Shown here: in pieces, positions 54,707 to 63,300 of the stretch
Layout of the letters: each line of letters starts with the position of its first letter
How positions within the stretch are numbered: the stretch's first letter is position 1
DNA from: Phyllobacterium myrsinacearum
Lineage (GTDB): Bacteria; Pseudomonadota; Alphaproteobacteria; Rhizobiales; Rhizobiaceae
Direction: 5' to 3'
DNA: 64,000 bases
Assembly (NCBI RefSeq): GCF_014138285.1
Contig: NZ_JACGXN010000006.1
Location: forward strand, 62,001-126,000
Position numbers and translations under genes: made by a program
Notes under the pieces: model-generated
Told to the model about the DNA's origin: nothing
Seen by the model: the letters and a program-made list of their open reading frames with translations, nothing else
Databases searched by the model: none

Positions 54707-55681
54707 TTACTGCCCCATCACTTCGCTGAACTTTTCCTTGTTCTTCGTCTCGTTGGCAAGCGCGCCTGCTGCGTCGAATTTCATGACCTTGATGGATGCG
54801 CGGTCAGGATAACCTGCGGGAAGAGCGACATCGGCACTTGCCGGAATATAGCCCATCTTGGCGGCCAGTTCCTGTCCATCTTTTGACAAGAGAAAGTCAA
54901 CGAATGCCTTGGCAGCTTCGGGATTTTTGGCGGTGGACAGAATGCCGACCGGCTCGGTGACGGCCGAAACGCCTTCCTTCGGGAAGACGAACTCAACCGG
55001 TGCACCCTTGGCTTTCTCTCGGATCGGCATGTAATCGACGATCATGCCATAAAGTTTGTCGCCGCCGCTGACCGCTTTCAGAATATCGCCATTGCCACCC
55101 GCTGCCTGCGCACCGTTCTTGGCCAACTCTGCATAATAGTCCCAGCCCTGCTTGAGATTTTCGGTAAGCGTGACCGTGTGGATCAGCGCAGCGCCTGACG
55201 TCAGCGGGCTTGGCATCGTGACAAGCCCTTTCGCCTCGGGTTTGGCGAGATCGGCCCAGCTTGTCGGCACAAAGGGCGCCTTGGTGTTATAGACAATGCC
55301 CGTCGTTATCAGCTTGGTGGAAAAGTAGGTTCCGTCCTTGTCAACGAGCGCAGCTTCGATGCCCGAAGTCTTGGCATCCTTGAACGGCAGCAGGCGGCCT
55401 TCCTTCTTCAGACCTTCCATGGTGACCACGTCGGCAATCAGCAGAACGTCAGGCTGTGGCTGCCCCGCTTCGATTTCAGCGCGCAGCTTGGCCATGAGCT
55501 TCGGTGTTCCGTCACGCACCCATTCGACCTTGATGCCCGGATTTTTCGCCATGAATGCGTCAGCGGTTTGCTGGGCATCGGTATTGGGCTGACTGGTGTA
55601 GAGAACCAGTTTGCCATCTGCGGCGAAAACCGGCTGAAGACCGGCGGCAAGCAGGATGGAAGCTACGAGAAGTCGGCGCAT
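54707..55681 (-). CDS. ABC substrate-binding protein (Fe(III)/phosphonate-type family)
   Basis: A 324-residue periplasmic binding protein with a signal peptide ending P-V-F-A-A-D (about residue 20). The mature N-terminus K-L-V-L-Y-T-S-Q-P-N-T-D and L-K-A-E/R-I-E-A-G type segments place it with FutA/AfuA-like iron binders, though 2-aminoethylphosphonate binders look similar. No conserved Tyr-Tyr pair could be confirmed by eye, so the ligand is open. AGGGG precedes the ATG; the frame is open upstream to 55870 without homology. Confidence 0.88.
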   Translation of the reverse strand: MRRLLVASILLAAGLQPVFAADGKLVLYTSQPNTDAQQTADAFMAKNPGIKVEWVRDGTPKLMAKLRAEIEAGQPQPDVLLIADVVTMEGLKKEGRLLPFKDAKTSGIEAALVDKDGTYFSTKLITTGIVYNTKAPFVPTSWADLAKPEAKGLVTMPSPLTSGAALIHTVTLTENLKQGWDYYAELAKNGAQAAGGNGDILKAVSGGDKLYGMIVDYMPIREKAKGAPVEFVFPKEGVSAVTEPVGILSTAKNPEAAKAFVDFLLSKDGQELAAKMGYIPASADVALPAGYPDRASIKVMKFDAAGALANETKNKEKFSEVMGQ

Positions 55682-55785
55682 GATTACCCCTATTGTGTCT
55701 GGACGAGACGAGCCCGCTTTGATTTTTGCAGGCTCATAATGTCGGTCACTCCTATACAAGCCGGATAACGGTTCTATGACATCTA

Positions 55786-55798
55786 TACAAAAGTTGTA
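55786..55798. promoter_or_regulatory. Short inverted repeat TACAA-AAG-TTGTA in a divergent promoter region
   Basis: Perfect 5-base arms with a 3-base centre, about 105 bases upstream of the 55681 start and 211 before the 56009 start. CTATACAA also occurs at 55752-55759. The 327-base gap 55682-56008 shows no other recognised feature. Operator role is a guess. Confidence 0.35.
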
Positions 55799-56008
55799 AG
55801 GTTTTCGCCCAACTTTCCGTGGATCGGCCGTCGTGGAATATTGGGGCTGGGCGACACTTGAGGCGGCCAACGCTACGCATCAATGTCATGCGGTTTCATC
55901 GGGTGAATTGGTCTGGCAAACTCCGTCAAAATTTTTCACTTGTCATCCCGCTGTTATAAACAGACAGTACAAAGAAAAAAATTGCACAGCTGCGCAATGG
56001 GATGGAAA

Positions 56009-57118
56009 ATGACTGAACCTGCTTTCCTCAAGGTCGAGAGGATGAGCGTCGGCTATGGCTCGACGACAGTGCTCGACAATCTGGACCTCGATATTCACAA
56101 GGGTGAATTCGTGGCGCTTCTCGGCTCGTCCGGCTGTGGCAAGACAACGCTTCTGCGGACGATTGCCGGTTTCTCCAAACCATTCAACGGTTCCATCCAG
56201 GTTGCGAACCGCGATGTCACGCAAATGCCGCCGGACAAACGGGGCATGGCGCTGGTGTTCCAGTCCTATGCGCTCTGGCCACACATGACAGTGGCACAGA
56301 ATATCGGCTACGGCCTGAAGCTGCAGAGACGCTCGAAGGACGTGATCGAGGCGAGGGTCAACGAAATGCAGAATCTGCTTGGTCTTGGCGGTCTTGGCGC
56401 ACGCAAGCCGGCTCAACTTTCCGGCGGCCAACGCCAGCGCGTGGCGCTCGGCCGGGCACTGGCGATCGATCCGGAAATTCTGCTTCTTGATGAGCCGCTT
56501 TCCAACCTCGATGCCCGTATCCGTCTCACGGTGCGCCACGAAATCCGTTCGCTGCAGAAGCGTCTCGGCATTACGGCCATTCACGTTACGCATGATCGCG
56601 AGGAAGCCATGGTGATGGCTGATCGCATTGTGATCATGAATGCCGGGCGGATCGAACAGCAGGGAACACCCGAGGAAGTCTACAACAAGCCCGCCTCGCC
56701 CTTCGTTGCTGCTTTCATGGGTGCGGAGAACCTTCTATCCATGCAGGCGCGTGTCAATGGCGAACAGATTGAACTCGCGGAAGGTGCGTTCAATCCCCAG
56801 ACGATCACAGCGCGGTCGGGCCGTGCGCTTGCCAGTGGTCCGGTACAATTGCGCTTTCGTGCCGAAGCCGCCCGCCTTGCTGGCAGCCGCGATACGGTTT
56901 CAGCCGAGCCGGGTGCACTTGAACTGCGCGGCCAGGTTGCCAGCGTCAGCTATCCCGGCGGCCATTGGCGCCATGCGGTAAGGCTTGGCAACGATGAAAT
57001 ACTTGTTGATGCGGACACTGCATTTGCCGAGGGCGAAACCGTCAAGGTGCATATCCCGGCCCAATCCCTGTTCATTTTCAATGCGCCGCAGCTTGCTGCG
57101 GGCGCACCTGCCCATTGA
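56009..57118 (+). CDS. ABC transporter ATPase of the phosphodiesterase operon
   Basis: A 369-residue ATPase: G-S-S-G-C-G-K-T-T, F-Q-S-Y-A-L-W-P-H, L-S-G-G-Q-R-Q-R-V-A-L, L-L-D-E-P-L-S-N-L-D, T-H-D-R-E-E-A, with a C-terminal TOBE-type region. The ATG at 56009 has GGGA upstream; the frame is open from 55940. First gene of a six-gene same-strand run ending with the phosphodiesterase. Confidence 0.93.
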   Translation: MTEPAFLKVERMSVGYGSTTVLDNLDLDIHKGEFVALLGSSGCGKTTLLRTIAGFSKPFNGSIQVANRDVTQMPPDKRGMALVFQSYALWPHMTVAQNIGYGLKLQRRSKDVIEARVNEMQNLLGLGGLGARKPAQLSGGQRQRVALGRALAIDPEILLLDEPLSNLDARIRLTVRHEIRSLQKRLGITAIHVTHDREEAMVMADRIVIMNAGRIEQQGTPEEVYNKPASPFVAAFMGAENLLSMQARVNGEQIELAEGAFNPQTITARSGRALASGPVQLRFRAEAARLAGSRDTVSAEPGALELRGQVASVSYPGGHWRHAVRLGNDEILVDADTAFAEGETVKVHIPAQSLFIFNAPQLAAGAPAH

Positions 57119-57195
57119 GGACAGAAGGCCAGAGCAACTGGCCGCTGCCCCATAGACTGCCCAAACAAAAACATCCATGCTCACGGGAGTTCACG

Positions 57196-58332
57196 ATGAA
57201 AACGTTTCTACAGGCTTCTCTTATACTCGGACTGGCGGCGACACCTGCCGCTGCCGGTGACCTTACGGTGTTGACGGCGGGCGACCAGAACATGGTCGAT
57301 TACGTCAATGATTACCTCGCGCCAATTTTCGAAAAGGAAAATCCAGGCACGAAGGTGCGTGTTGTCGGCACGGGCCCCGGCGATGCGGGCTCGCAGAAGA
57401 TTCTCGAGCGCTTTGATGCTCAATCTAAGGCCAATTCGGATAAATGGGATGTTGACGTTGCCGTGGTCCACGAAAAGTTCGCTGGTCCTATGGTCAAGGA
57501 GGGTTATCTCGAATCTTATCGTTCAAAGATTCCGTCTGACAAAATGGTCACCACAGAGAAGGCCAAAATGGCGCTTGGCGCCAATGTCGATGGTTATGTC
57601 ATGCCGATGTATTCCAGCCAGACGGCCATTGCCTACAATCCGGCCCTGATCCCCAATCCACCGAAGAGCTATGAAGAGCTCGTCGCCTGGGCCAAGCAGA
57701 ACCCGAAACAGTTCGGTTATAACGGCATCAAGGGCGGCGCTTCGGGTGTCAGCTTTGTCATGGGCTGGATCTATGCCTTCGGCGATGGCGATGCCAAGAC
57801 GCTGATGAATGGTCCGTTCGAAGAATCCGAAACCAAGAAATGGGACAAGGCATTTGCCGGCCTCAAGGATTTCACCACCAATGCAACCTTGACCCCCGGC
57901 AATGCCGGTACACTCGATATGCTGAGCCGCGGCGAAATCGCCATGGGCCCGGTCTGGGTCGACATGTTCTATTCCTGGAAGGCCGACGGCAAGTTGCCGC
58001 CTGAAATGAAGCTGTTCCTCCCGGCTCCTGGTATGCCAGGCCAGCCGATGCATTACGTCATTCCGGCCAAGAGCCCGAATACGGAACTGGCCGAGAAGTT
58101 CGTCGCCCTTGCCACGAGCCCGAAAGTTCAGGCAGAAGGCATCGTCAAGCGCTTCAACTGGTATCCCGGTATCGATGCGAAATACGTGCAGCCGGAACTC
58201 GACAAGGCCAGCTGGGACAAGCTTTTTGTCGACATCTCGCCGGAAGATCTGGCTACCAAGGCAAAGCCTTTCCCGATTGCCAAATACAATTCGGCAATTC
58301 TCGAAGCATATGAGCGCAATGTAGCCAATTAA
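57196..58332 (+). CDS. ABC substrate-binding protein (family 1)
   Basis: A 378-residue periplasmic protein with signal peptide cleaved after about residue 20 (A-A-T-P-A-A-A-G). It has the class D binding-protein pattern (D-L-T-V-L-T-A-G-D-Q-N-M; V-A-V-V-H-E-K-F; Q-T-A-I-A-Y-N-P-A-L-I). Strong ribosome site CGGGAG. Followed by a hairpin at 58349-58375. The ligand is not visible, but the operon's phosphodiesterase suggests a phosphate-diester compound. Confidence 0.92.
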   Translation: MKTFLQASLILGLAATPAAAGDLTVLTAGDQNMVDYVNDYLAPIFEKENPGTKVRVVGTGPGDAGSQKILERFDAQSKANSDKWDVDVAVVHEKFAGPMVKEGYLESYRSKIPSDKMVTTEKAKMALGANVDGYVMPMYSSQTAIAYNPALIPNPPKSYEELVAWAKQNPKQFGYNGIKGGASGVSFVMGWIYAFGDGDAKTLMNGPFEESETKKWDKAFAGLKDFTTNATLTPGNAGTLDMLSRGEIAMGPVWVDMFYSWKADGKLPPEMKLFLPAPGMPGQPMHYVIPAKSPNTELAEKFVALATSPKVQAEGIVKRFNWYPGIDAKYVQPELDKASWDKLFVDISPEDLATKAKPFPIAKYNSAILEAYERNVAN

Positions 58333-58348
58333 TAGGATGTGCTTTTCA

Positions 58349-58375
58349 GGGCCATCGACGCGGGTCGGTGGTCCC
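58349..58375 (+). terminator. Hairpin between binding-protein and permease genes
   Basis: GGGCCATCGAC pairs with GTCGGTGGTCCC (one bulge and one G-U pair) across a 4-base loop. No T-run follows. Like the hairpin at 13711-13736 it may protect the upstream message or limit permease expression. Confidence 0.45.
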
Positions 58376-58398
58376 CTCCCCTTCTCTGGAACGTCCTG

Positions 58399-59220
58399 AT
58401 GCAAAAACGCCTCCTTGCTATTCTTCTCGTGATCCCGGCACTGGTCATGATCGTGCTGTTTTTTATCGTGCCGCTCGGAGCATCGATTGTCGGTGCCTTT
58501 GTGGTCGGAGATAGCTATGGCCTCGGGAATTTCAGCAAGTCGTTTGAGCTCTATTCCAGCGACATGATCTTCACAGTGCTGATCGTCAGCTTGTCCACAC
58601 TGCTGATCGGCCTTTTCTCGATCGCGATTGGCGGCTATCTGACATTGGGTGAGAACCCGCGCGCTGTCGCGGTGCTGCGCTGGCTTTATCGCTGGCCCAT
58701 GTTCATTCCCTTTATCGTCGTGGGTCAGGTGCTGCGCACATTCCTTGCCAAGAACGGGTTGATGAACAATATCCTTGTCAGTCTTGGTGTGCTGACGCCG
58801 CTGCAGACCATCGGCTTTCTCGACTGGCGCGGTATTGTCATTGCCTTCGTGTGGAAGCAGACACCGTTCGTTACATTGCTTGTAGCAGGGGCTATGGCCT
58901 CGCTGGATCGCAGCACTATTGAAGCTGCGCGCAATCTCGGAGCCTCACGCCTGCGTATCCTGATCGAGATCGTCCTGCCGCAGATCACCGGTACGCTGCT
59001 GGTTGGCCTCATTCTGTCGTTCGTCACCATGATGTCGGTGCTCTCGGTCCCGTTGATGATCAATGCGCAGTCCCCCACCATGTTGACCGCTGATATTGCC
59101 TTCCGCATCAATGCCCATGGCGACTACGGCGTTGCCAATGCACTGGGCATGATATCGCTGTTGCTGACGGCCGGTGTCGCGCTGATCTACCTGCGCCAGT
59201 CGGTGAAGGAGCGCTCATGA
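58399..59220 (+). CDS. ABC permease subunit 1 of the phosphodiesterase operon
   Basis: A 273-residue inner-membrane protein with six predicted helices; EAA loop I-E-A-A-R-N-L-G-A-S-R-L-R-I. Start at M-Q-K-R-L-L (58399) with GGAAC upstream. Its stop overlaps the next permease (ATGA). Confidence 0.9.
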   Translation: MQKRLLAILLVIPALVMIVLFFIVPLGASIVGAFVVGDSYGLGNFSKSFELYSSDMIFTVLIVSLSTLLIGLFSIAIGGYLTLGENPRAVAVLRWLYRWPMFIPFIVVGQVLRTFLAKNGLMNNILVSLGVLTPLQTIGFLDWRGIVIAFVWKQTPFVTLLVAGAMASLDRSTIEAARNLGASRLRILIEIVLPQITGTLLVGLILSFVTMMSVLSVPLMINAQSPTMLTADIAFRINAHGDYGVANALGMISLLLTAGVALIYLRQSVKERS

Positions 59221-60029
59221 TGGCCCGTATCGATCTGTGGTGGCTGCCGCGTGCGCTTGTTCTCGGCCTGCTTGCCTTCGTGATTTTTGGCCCCCTGACC
59301 AATCTCCTGCTGTGGACCGTGGCGGAGAAATGGTATTTCCCGCATATGCTGCCACTGGAATACGGTTTCAGCTTCTGGCAGCGCGTGTTCTCGCCGCGCG
59401 GCAATGCCATGGAATCGCTGGTGACAAGTATCATCGTGGCCAGCCTGACGGTGGTGGTTGCACTCGCACTGGCGGTCCCGGCCGGTTATGCTCTTTCGCG
59501 GCTGAAATTGCCGTTTCGCAGCCTGATACTGCTCGCCTTCCTCATTCCACAGGCATTTCCCAATCTGCCCGTCTATGTGAACATCGCCCGTTTCTTCTAT
59601 CAGATCGGCCTGAACGGTACGATCATGGGCGTTGTACTGGTTCACGTTAACCATGGTCTGGTCTACGCGGTCTGGATCGCCACGGCAGCGTTCTCCGCCG
59701 TGCAGATCGATCTGGAGGAAGCGGCGCGCTCCATTGGGGCAGGTCCCTTGCGCGCCTTTCGCGATGTAACACTGCCGCTGGCTGCTCCCGGGCTTCTCGC
59801 CAGTGCCATTTTCGTATTTCTGGAGTCTCTCGACGAGTTTACCGGCAGCTATTTCGTTGGCGCCCCTGATGTAAACACTCTGCCGCTGCTGCTTTACACA
59901 GCGGGCTCCGGTGGCAACTATCAGATTGCATCGATCACTGCGCTGCTGCTACTCATCCCGTCTATTGGTTTTATGCTGGTAGTGGAGCGATTCTTGCGCG
60001 CCGATGTGCTGTCCAAGGTCGGACACTAA
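59217..60029 (+). CDS. ABC permease subunit 2 of the phosphodiesterase operon
   Basis: A 270-residue inner-membrane protein with six helices and EAA loop E-E-A-A-R-S-I-G-A-G-P-L-R. Overlaps subunit 1 by 4 bases and is followed 10 bases later by the LacI gene, all on one strand. Confidence 0.92.
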   Translation: MMARIDLWWLPRALVLGLLAFVIFGPLTNLLLWTVAEKWYFPHMLPLEYGFSFWQRVFSPRGNAMESLVTSIIVASLTVVVALALAVPAGYALSRLKLPFRSLILLAFLIPQAFPNLPVYVNIARFFYQIGLNGTIMGVVLVHVNHGLVYAVWIATAAFSAVQIDLEEAARSIGAGPLRAFRDVTLPLAAPGLLASAIFVFLESLDEFTGSYFVGAPDVNTLPLLLYTAGSGGNYQIASITALLLLIPSIGFMLVVERFLRADVLSKVGH

Positions 60030-60039
60030 AGGAAGAAGC

Positions 60040-61086
60040 ATGGATTCGAACGCTGACGAACCGCCGAAGAAGACCCAGCACTATGTCAGCGCCGTCGAGG
60101 TGGCCGAGAAGGCTGGCGTATCGCGCTCCGCAGTGTCGCGGGCGTTTACTCCCGGTGCCAGTGTGTCAGCCAAGAAGCGTGAGAAGATCATGGCTGCCGC
60201 CGAAGAGCTCGGTTATCAGGTCAATGATCTGGCGCGAGGGCTATTGGCACGAACAAGCCGACTTGTTGGGCTCGTCGTTACCAATCCGGAACTGGGCTAT
60301 CGCTCGCATCTCGTTGCGGCCTTGACCAAGGCGCTGATCCATCGCGGCAGCGTGCCTATTGTTATCAATACCGGCCGCACGGAAGAGGAACTTGTCGCGG
60401 CGCAGAAAACACTGTTCGGCTATCGCGCCGAAGCGACTATTATTCTGTCCGGTTCTCCTCCCTCGTCCTTCGTCGAACTGGCGCGGCGCAATGGTCAGCC
60501 GCTTATCGTGCTCGGACGTTCAGAAACCGGTGCCGATGACGTCAACATCGACAATGAAGGTGCGGGGCGGGAAGCAGCACGGGTCTTCCTTGCCAACGGA
60601 TTCAGGACCTTGGGCTTTGCCGGAACGGTGTCCCGCACTCCGACCACCGTCGAGCGCGAGAACGGCTTTTCTCAGGAAGCATTGCTGCACGGGGCGAGAG
60701 TCATGATCGGTCATGGCGGTAATTCTGATTATGCAGGCGGGCAGGAAGCCGCCCGGCAGCTTTTTGCCGGCAATGAACGCCCGCAGGCAGTGTTCTGCGT
60801 CAATGATCTGGTCGCCTTCGGTCTCATCGATTATGTGCGGCGGCATACACGTCTGCGCATTCCCGATGATCTCTCTGTCATCGGCTTTGACGATATACCG
60901 GAGGCTGCATGGGACACCTATGATCTTACAACCTTCCGTCAGGACCCGGCGCTGATGGCTGAGCATGCCGTGGCGCTTCTTGATCAGCGGCAAGCCGAGC
61001 CGGATCGCCCACCTGTCCATGATCGTCTGAGCACACATATCGTTCTGCGTGGCAGCGCCCGCATCCCGGCATCATTCAAACCCTGA
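60040..61086 (+). CDS. LacI family regulator of the phosphodiesterase operon
   Basis: A 348-residue LacI-type regulator: V-S-A-V-E-V-A-E-K-A-G-V-S-R-S-A-V-S-R-A-F forms the helix-turn-helix (residues about 15-35), followed by the sugar-binding-like effector domain ending V-I-G-F-D-D-I-P-E-A. AAAGGAAG precedes the ATG. Fifth gene of the operon. Confidence 0.92.
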   Translation: MDSNADEPPKKTQHYVSAVEVAEKAGVSRSAVSRAFTPGASVSAKKREKIMAAAEELGYQVNDLARGLLARTSRLVGLVVTNPELGYRSHLVAALTKALIHRGSVPIVINTGRTEEELVAAQKTLFGYRAEATIILSGSPPSSFVELARRNGQPLIVLGRSETGADDVNIDNEGAGREAARVFLANGFRTLGFAGTVSRTPTTVERENGFSQEALLHGARVMIGHGGNSDYAGGQEAARQLFAGNERPQAVFCVNDLVAFGLIDYVRRHTRLRIPDDLSVIGFDDIPEAAWDTYDLTTFRQDPALMAEHAVALLDQRQAEPDRPPVHDRLSTHIVLRGSARIPASFKP

Positions 61087-61105
61087 TAGGCCAGAGACTT
61101 CCCCT

Positions 61106-61879
61106 ATGAAAATTATCCAGGTTACCGATCTTCATCTTGTCACGCCGGGCGATATTTTGTGCGAACGGGATCCGCTCAAGAATCTTCGGGCTTGCATTGC
61201 CAATATCAATGAGAACCATGCAGACGCGGAACTGGTGATCTTCACCGGTGACCTCAGCGATACCGGCGGCGAGGACACCTATCGGGCGTTGGCAAATGAA
61301 CTGGAGAAGCTTGTTCCACCGTATCGGCTTCTTATGGGCAACCACGACAATCGCGGCGCTTTTCTACAGGTTTTCAATTCCGTCACGCCGGAAGATGGCT
61401 TCGTGCAAAGTGTTGTCGATACCGCGGAAGGCCGTCTGATACTGCTCGATACCCTGTCGGAGGGTTTCGTCGAGGGCCGTCTGGATGAGACCAGGCAGGC
61501 ATGGCTGAAACGCCGCCTGGCAGAAGCGGCTGACCGGCCGGTTTTTCTCTTTCTGCATCATCCCCCCTTCCCTATTTTCATGCCGCTGCTCGACGGGTTG
61601 GGTCTTGTCGAATCAGACGCCCTTCACGCTCTGCTTCGGGAACACGGCAATGTCAGGCATATCTTCGTCGGTCATGCCCACAGGCCTGTGGCAGGCAGCT
61701 GGCGCGGTATCCCGGTCAGCGTCATCCGCGGGACCAACCATCAGACGGCACTGGATTTCTCGCCGGACAAAATCATGACGACACTCGAACCGCCCGTCTA
61801 TGCCGTCATTTTCATCGATCGTGATACCGTCATTGCACACTTTCACGATTTTCTCGATCGCACGGCTGCCTATCGTTAG
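61106..61879 (+). CDS. Metallophosphodiesterase, GpdQ/cAMP-phosphodiesterase-like
   Basis: A 257-residue dinuclear metallophosphoesterase with full motif set D-L-H-L, G-D-L-S-D-T-G-G, G-N-H-D-N-R-G, H-H-P-P-F-P and G-H-A-H-R-P, in the order and spacing of Enterobacter GpdQ (glycerophosphodiesterase) and the related cyclic-nucleotide phosphodiesterases. No signal peptide, so it should be cytoplasmic and act after import. It ends the operon, with a strong hairpin overlapping its stop. Confidence 0.9.
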   Translation: MKIIQVTDLHLVTPGDILCERDPLKNLRACIANINENHADAELVIFTGDLSDTGGEDTYRALANELEKLVPPYRLLMGNHDNRGAFLQVFNSVTPEDGFVQSVVDTAEGRLILLDTLSEGFVEGRLDETRQAWLKRRLAEAADRPVFLFLHHPPFPIFMPLLDGLGLVESDALHALLREHGNVRHIFVGHAHRPVAGSWRGIPVSVIRGTNHQTALDFSPDKIMTTLEPPVYAVIFIDRDTVIAHFHDFLDRTAAYR

Positions 61880-61892
61880 GGATAGGCAGCCG
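61863..61892. terminator. 12-bp perfect hairpin between convergent genes
   Basis: CGGCTGCCTATC / GATAGGCAGCCG with a 6-base loop, covering the phosphodiesterase stop codon. It lies between the convergent phosphodiesterase and Hint-protein genes; without T-runs on either side it is probably a bidirectional transcript end or stabiliser. Confidence 0.65.
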
Positions 61893-61924
61893 TCCAGAAG
61901 TATTGTACCTATATCTCATTGTTT

Positions 61925-63205
61925 TTATTGTATAAATGGGAATACATTTCTGATCTTCTCTCCAGTCAAAGCAGGGTTGCCGCTCTGATAGCCAAGTTCG
62001 ATGGCGCGTTGCCCGAGTGCCTCTCTGATGCCATCGAGGATTGGACCCGTGTATATGGGAGGATAACAGGCAGTAGGCTTTTCCGGACCAGCCGGCGCGG
62101 TGAAGATGAGGGTCCCGGGTTCCAGAAAACTCACTCGGTTACCAAGGTCGAGATAGCTTTCGACATAGGCCCCTTCCGCGATCAGTACGTTGTGGCGTCC
62201 CAGTTCAATATGAAAATAGGTGAATGGCTCGAGCGTTGCGTTCTGCGTTATCGAGGTGCCATTGATGAGAAGCTTTGCCGGAATCAATGCCCCATTGTGG
62301 AACAGGCAGTGATCCGGTGACACGTAGAGGTCGCGGTTTGGGCTGCCGTGATCCAGCGCACCAGGGCGAATGCGGATTGGCGCATGCTCGCGTAATTGAT
62401 CGACTGTCTTTGGATCAATCCGGCGGTGTCCAATCCAGATGATCGGCACGGCATCGCCATTCATGGTATAGATCAGATTACCAGTCTTGAGCCTTTCAAC
62501 GGATATTTCTCCCGCCGGCGTGGAGATCAGCGTCCCCGCGAGGAAACAGGGTGTCTTGATGGTAATCTCGCCGTCCTTGCCTATCCGTGCGAAGTCAAAG
62601 GTGGCGTCTGGATCGATAGTAAACTTTGCTCCTCCGCCAAGTATCTCTCCAACTGTGCCAGTGACATCCTTGACCGCTGTTGTAACGGTCTTTGTAAGCC
62701 TCGAAAGAAGGCCGGGCTTTTGCACAGGCTGGGGTTCTGCTGTCTTCCCCGTCTTGAAAAGGAGCGTGTCGCCCTTCAGTTCGGCAGAGGTTGCGCCCTC
62801 GACTTTGATCCTGTCACCTTCGTGCAGGTTGATGAGTTTGATGGGGCTAGCCAGATTGATGCCAATTCTAGCTGGCTCATACTCAAAGACTCCTGTGCCG
62901 TTTGAAAGGCCGAAATCAATGGTCGTTGAGTTTCCCACATTGACGCCCAAGGGCGTTGCCCCGAGCGTCAGCGTGCAATTATCTCCTATTCCATAAGTCA
63001 CGTTGCTGAGAGCGCTTACATCCAAGCCCGCTGGATTCACGGTGAGATGGGCGCCGTCGATTAGTTCAATTCTTGCGATGTTCAGTGCACCAAGATCAAT
63101 GTCGCGACCGTCTAAAGTTATATCCTCACCAATGACGGCGTAGACATCGTCCTGAAGCAGTACGAGCCCTGCGGGTAAGTGGTCAGACGCTGATTCATTG
63201 CCCAT
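61925..63205 (-). CDS. Hint-domain (Hedgehog/intein-type) protein
   Basis: A 426-residue protein. The N-terminal about 215 residues are beta-rich and repetitive, without an assigned domain. From about residue 218 a Hint_2 domain begins with T-P-C-F-L-A-G-T-L-I-S-T-P-A-G, putting Cys at the self-cleavage position; the second conserved block is H-A-P-I-R-I-R-P-G-A-L and S-P-D-H-C-L-F-H-N-G. The tail resembles other bacterial Hint proteins attached to secreted or surface proteins. No signal peptide is seen. The ATG at 63205 has AAGGA upstream. Autoprocessing is inferred. Confidence 0.85.
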   Translation of the reverse strand: MGNESASDHLPAGLVLLQDDVYAVIGEDITLDGRDIDLGALNIARIELIDGAHLTVNPAGLDVSALSNVTYGIGDNCTLTLGATPLGVNVGNSTTIDFGLSNGTGVFEYEPARIGINLASPIKLINLHEGDRIKVEGATSAELKGDTLLFKTGKTAEPQPVQKPGLLSRLTKTVTTAVKDVTGTVGEILGGGAKFTIDPDATFDFARIGKDGEITIKTPCFLAGTLISTPAGEISVERLKTGNLIYTMNGDAVPIIWIGHRRIDPKTVDQLREHAPIRIRPGALDHGSPNRDLYVSPDHCLFHNGALIPAKLLINGTSITQNATLEPFTYFHIELGRHNVLIAEGAYVESYLDLGNRVSFLEPGTLIFTAPAGPEKPTACYPPIYTGPILDGIREALGQRAIELGYQSGNPALTGEKIRNVFPFIQ

Positions 63206-63300
63206 GATTTCGATTCCTTCTGAAAATGGGTTGGTGATTGAATAAAGGGGATGCAAAAGTTTGAGCGAAACAAAGCGGCAGCGATCGGATAAGTGACAGC

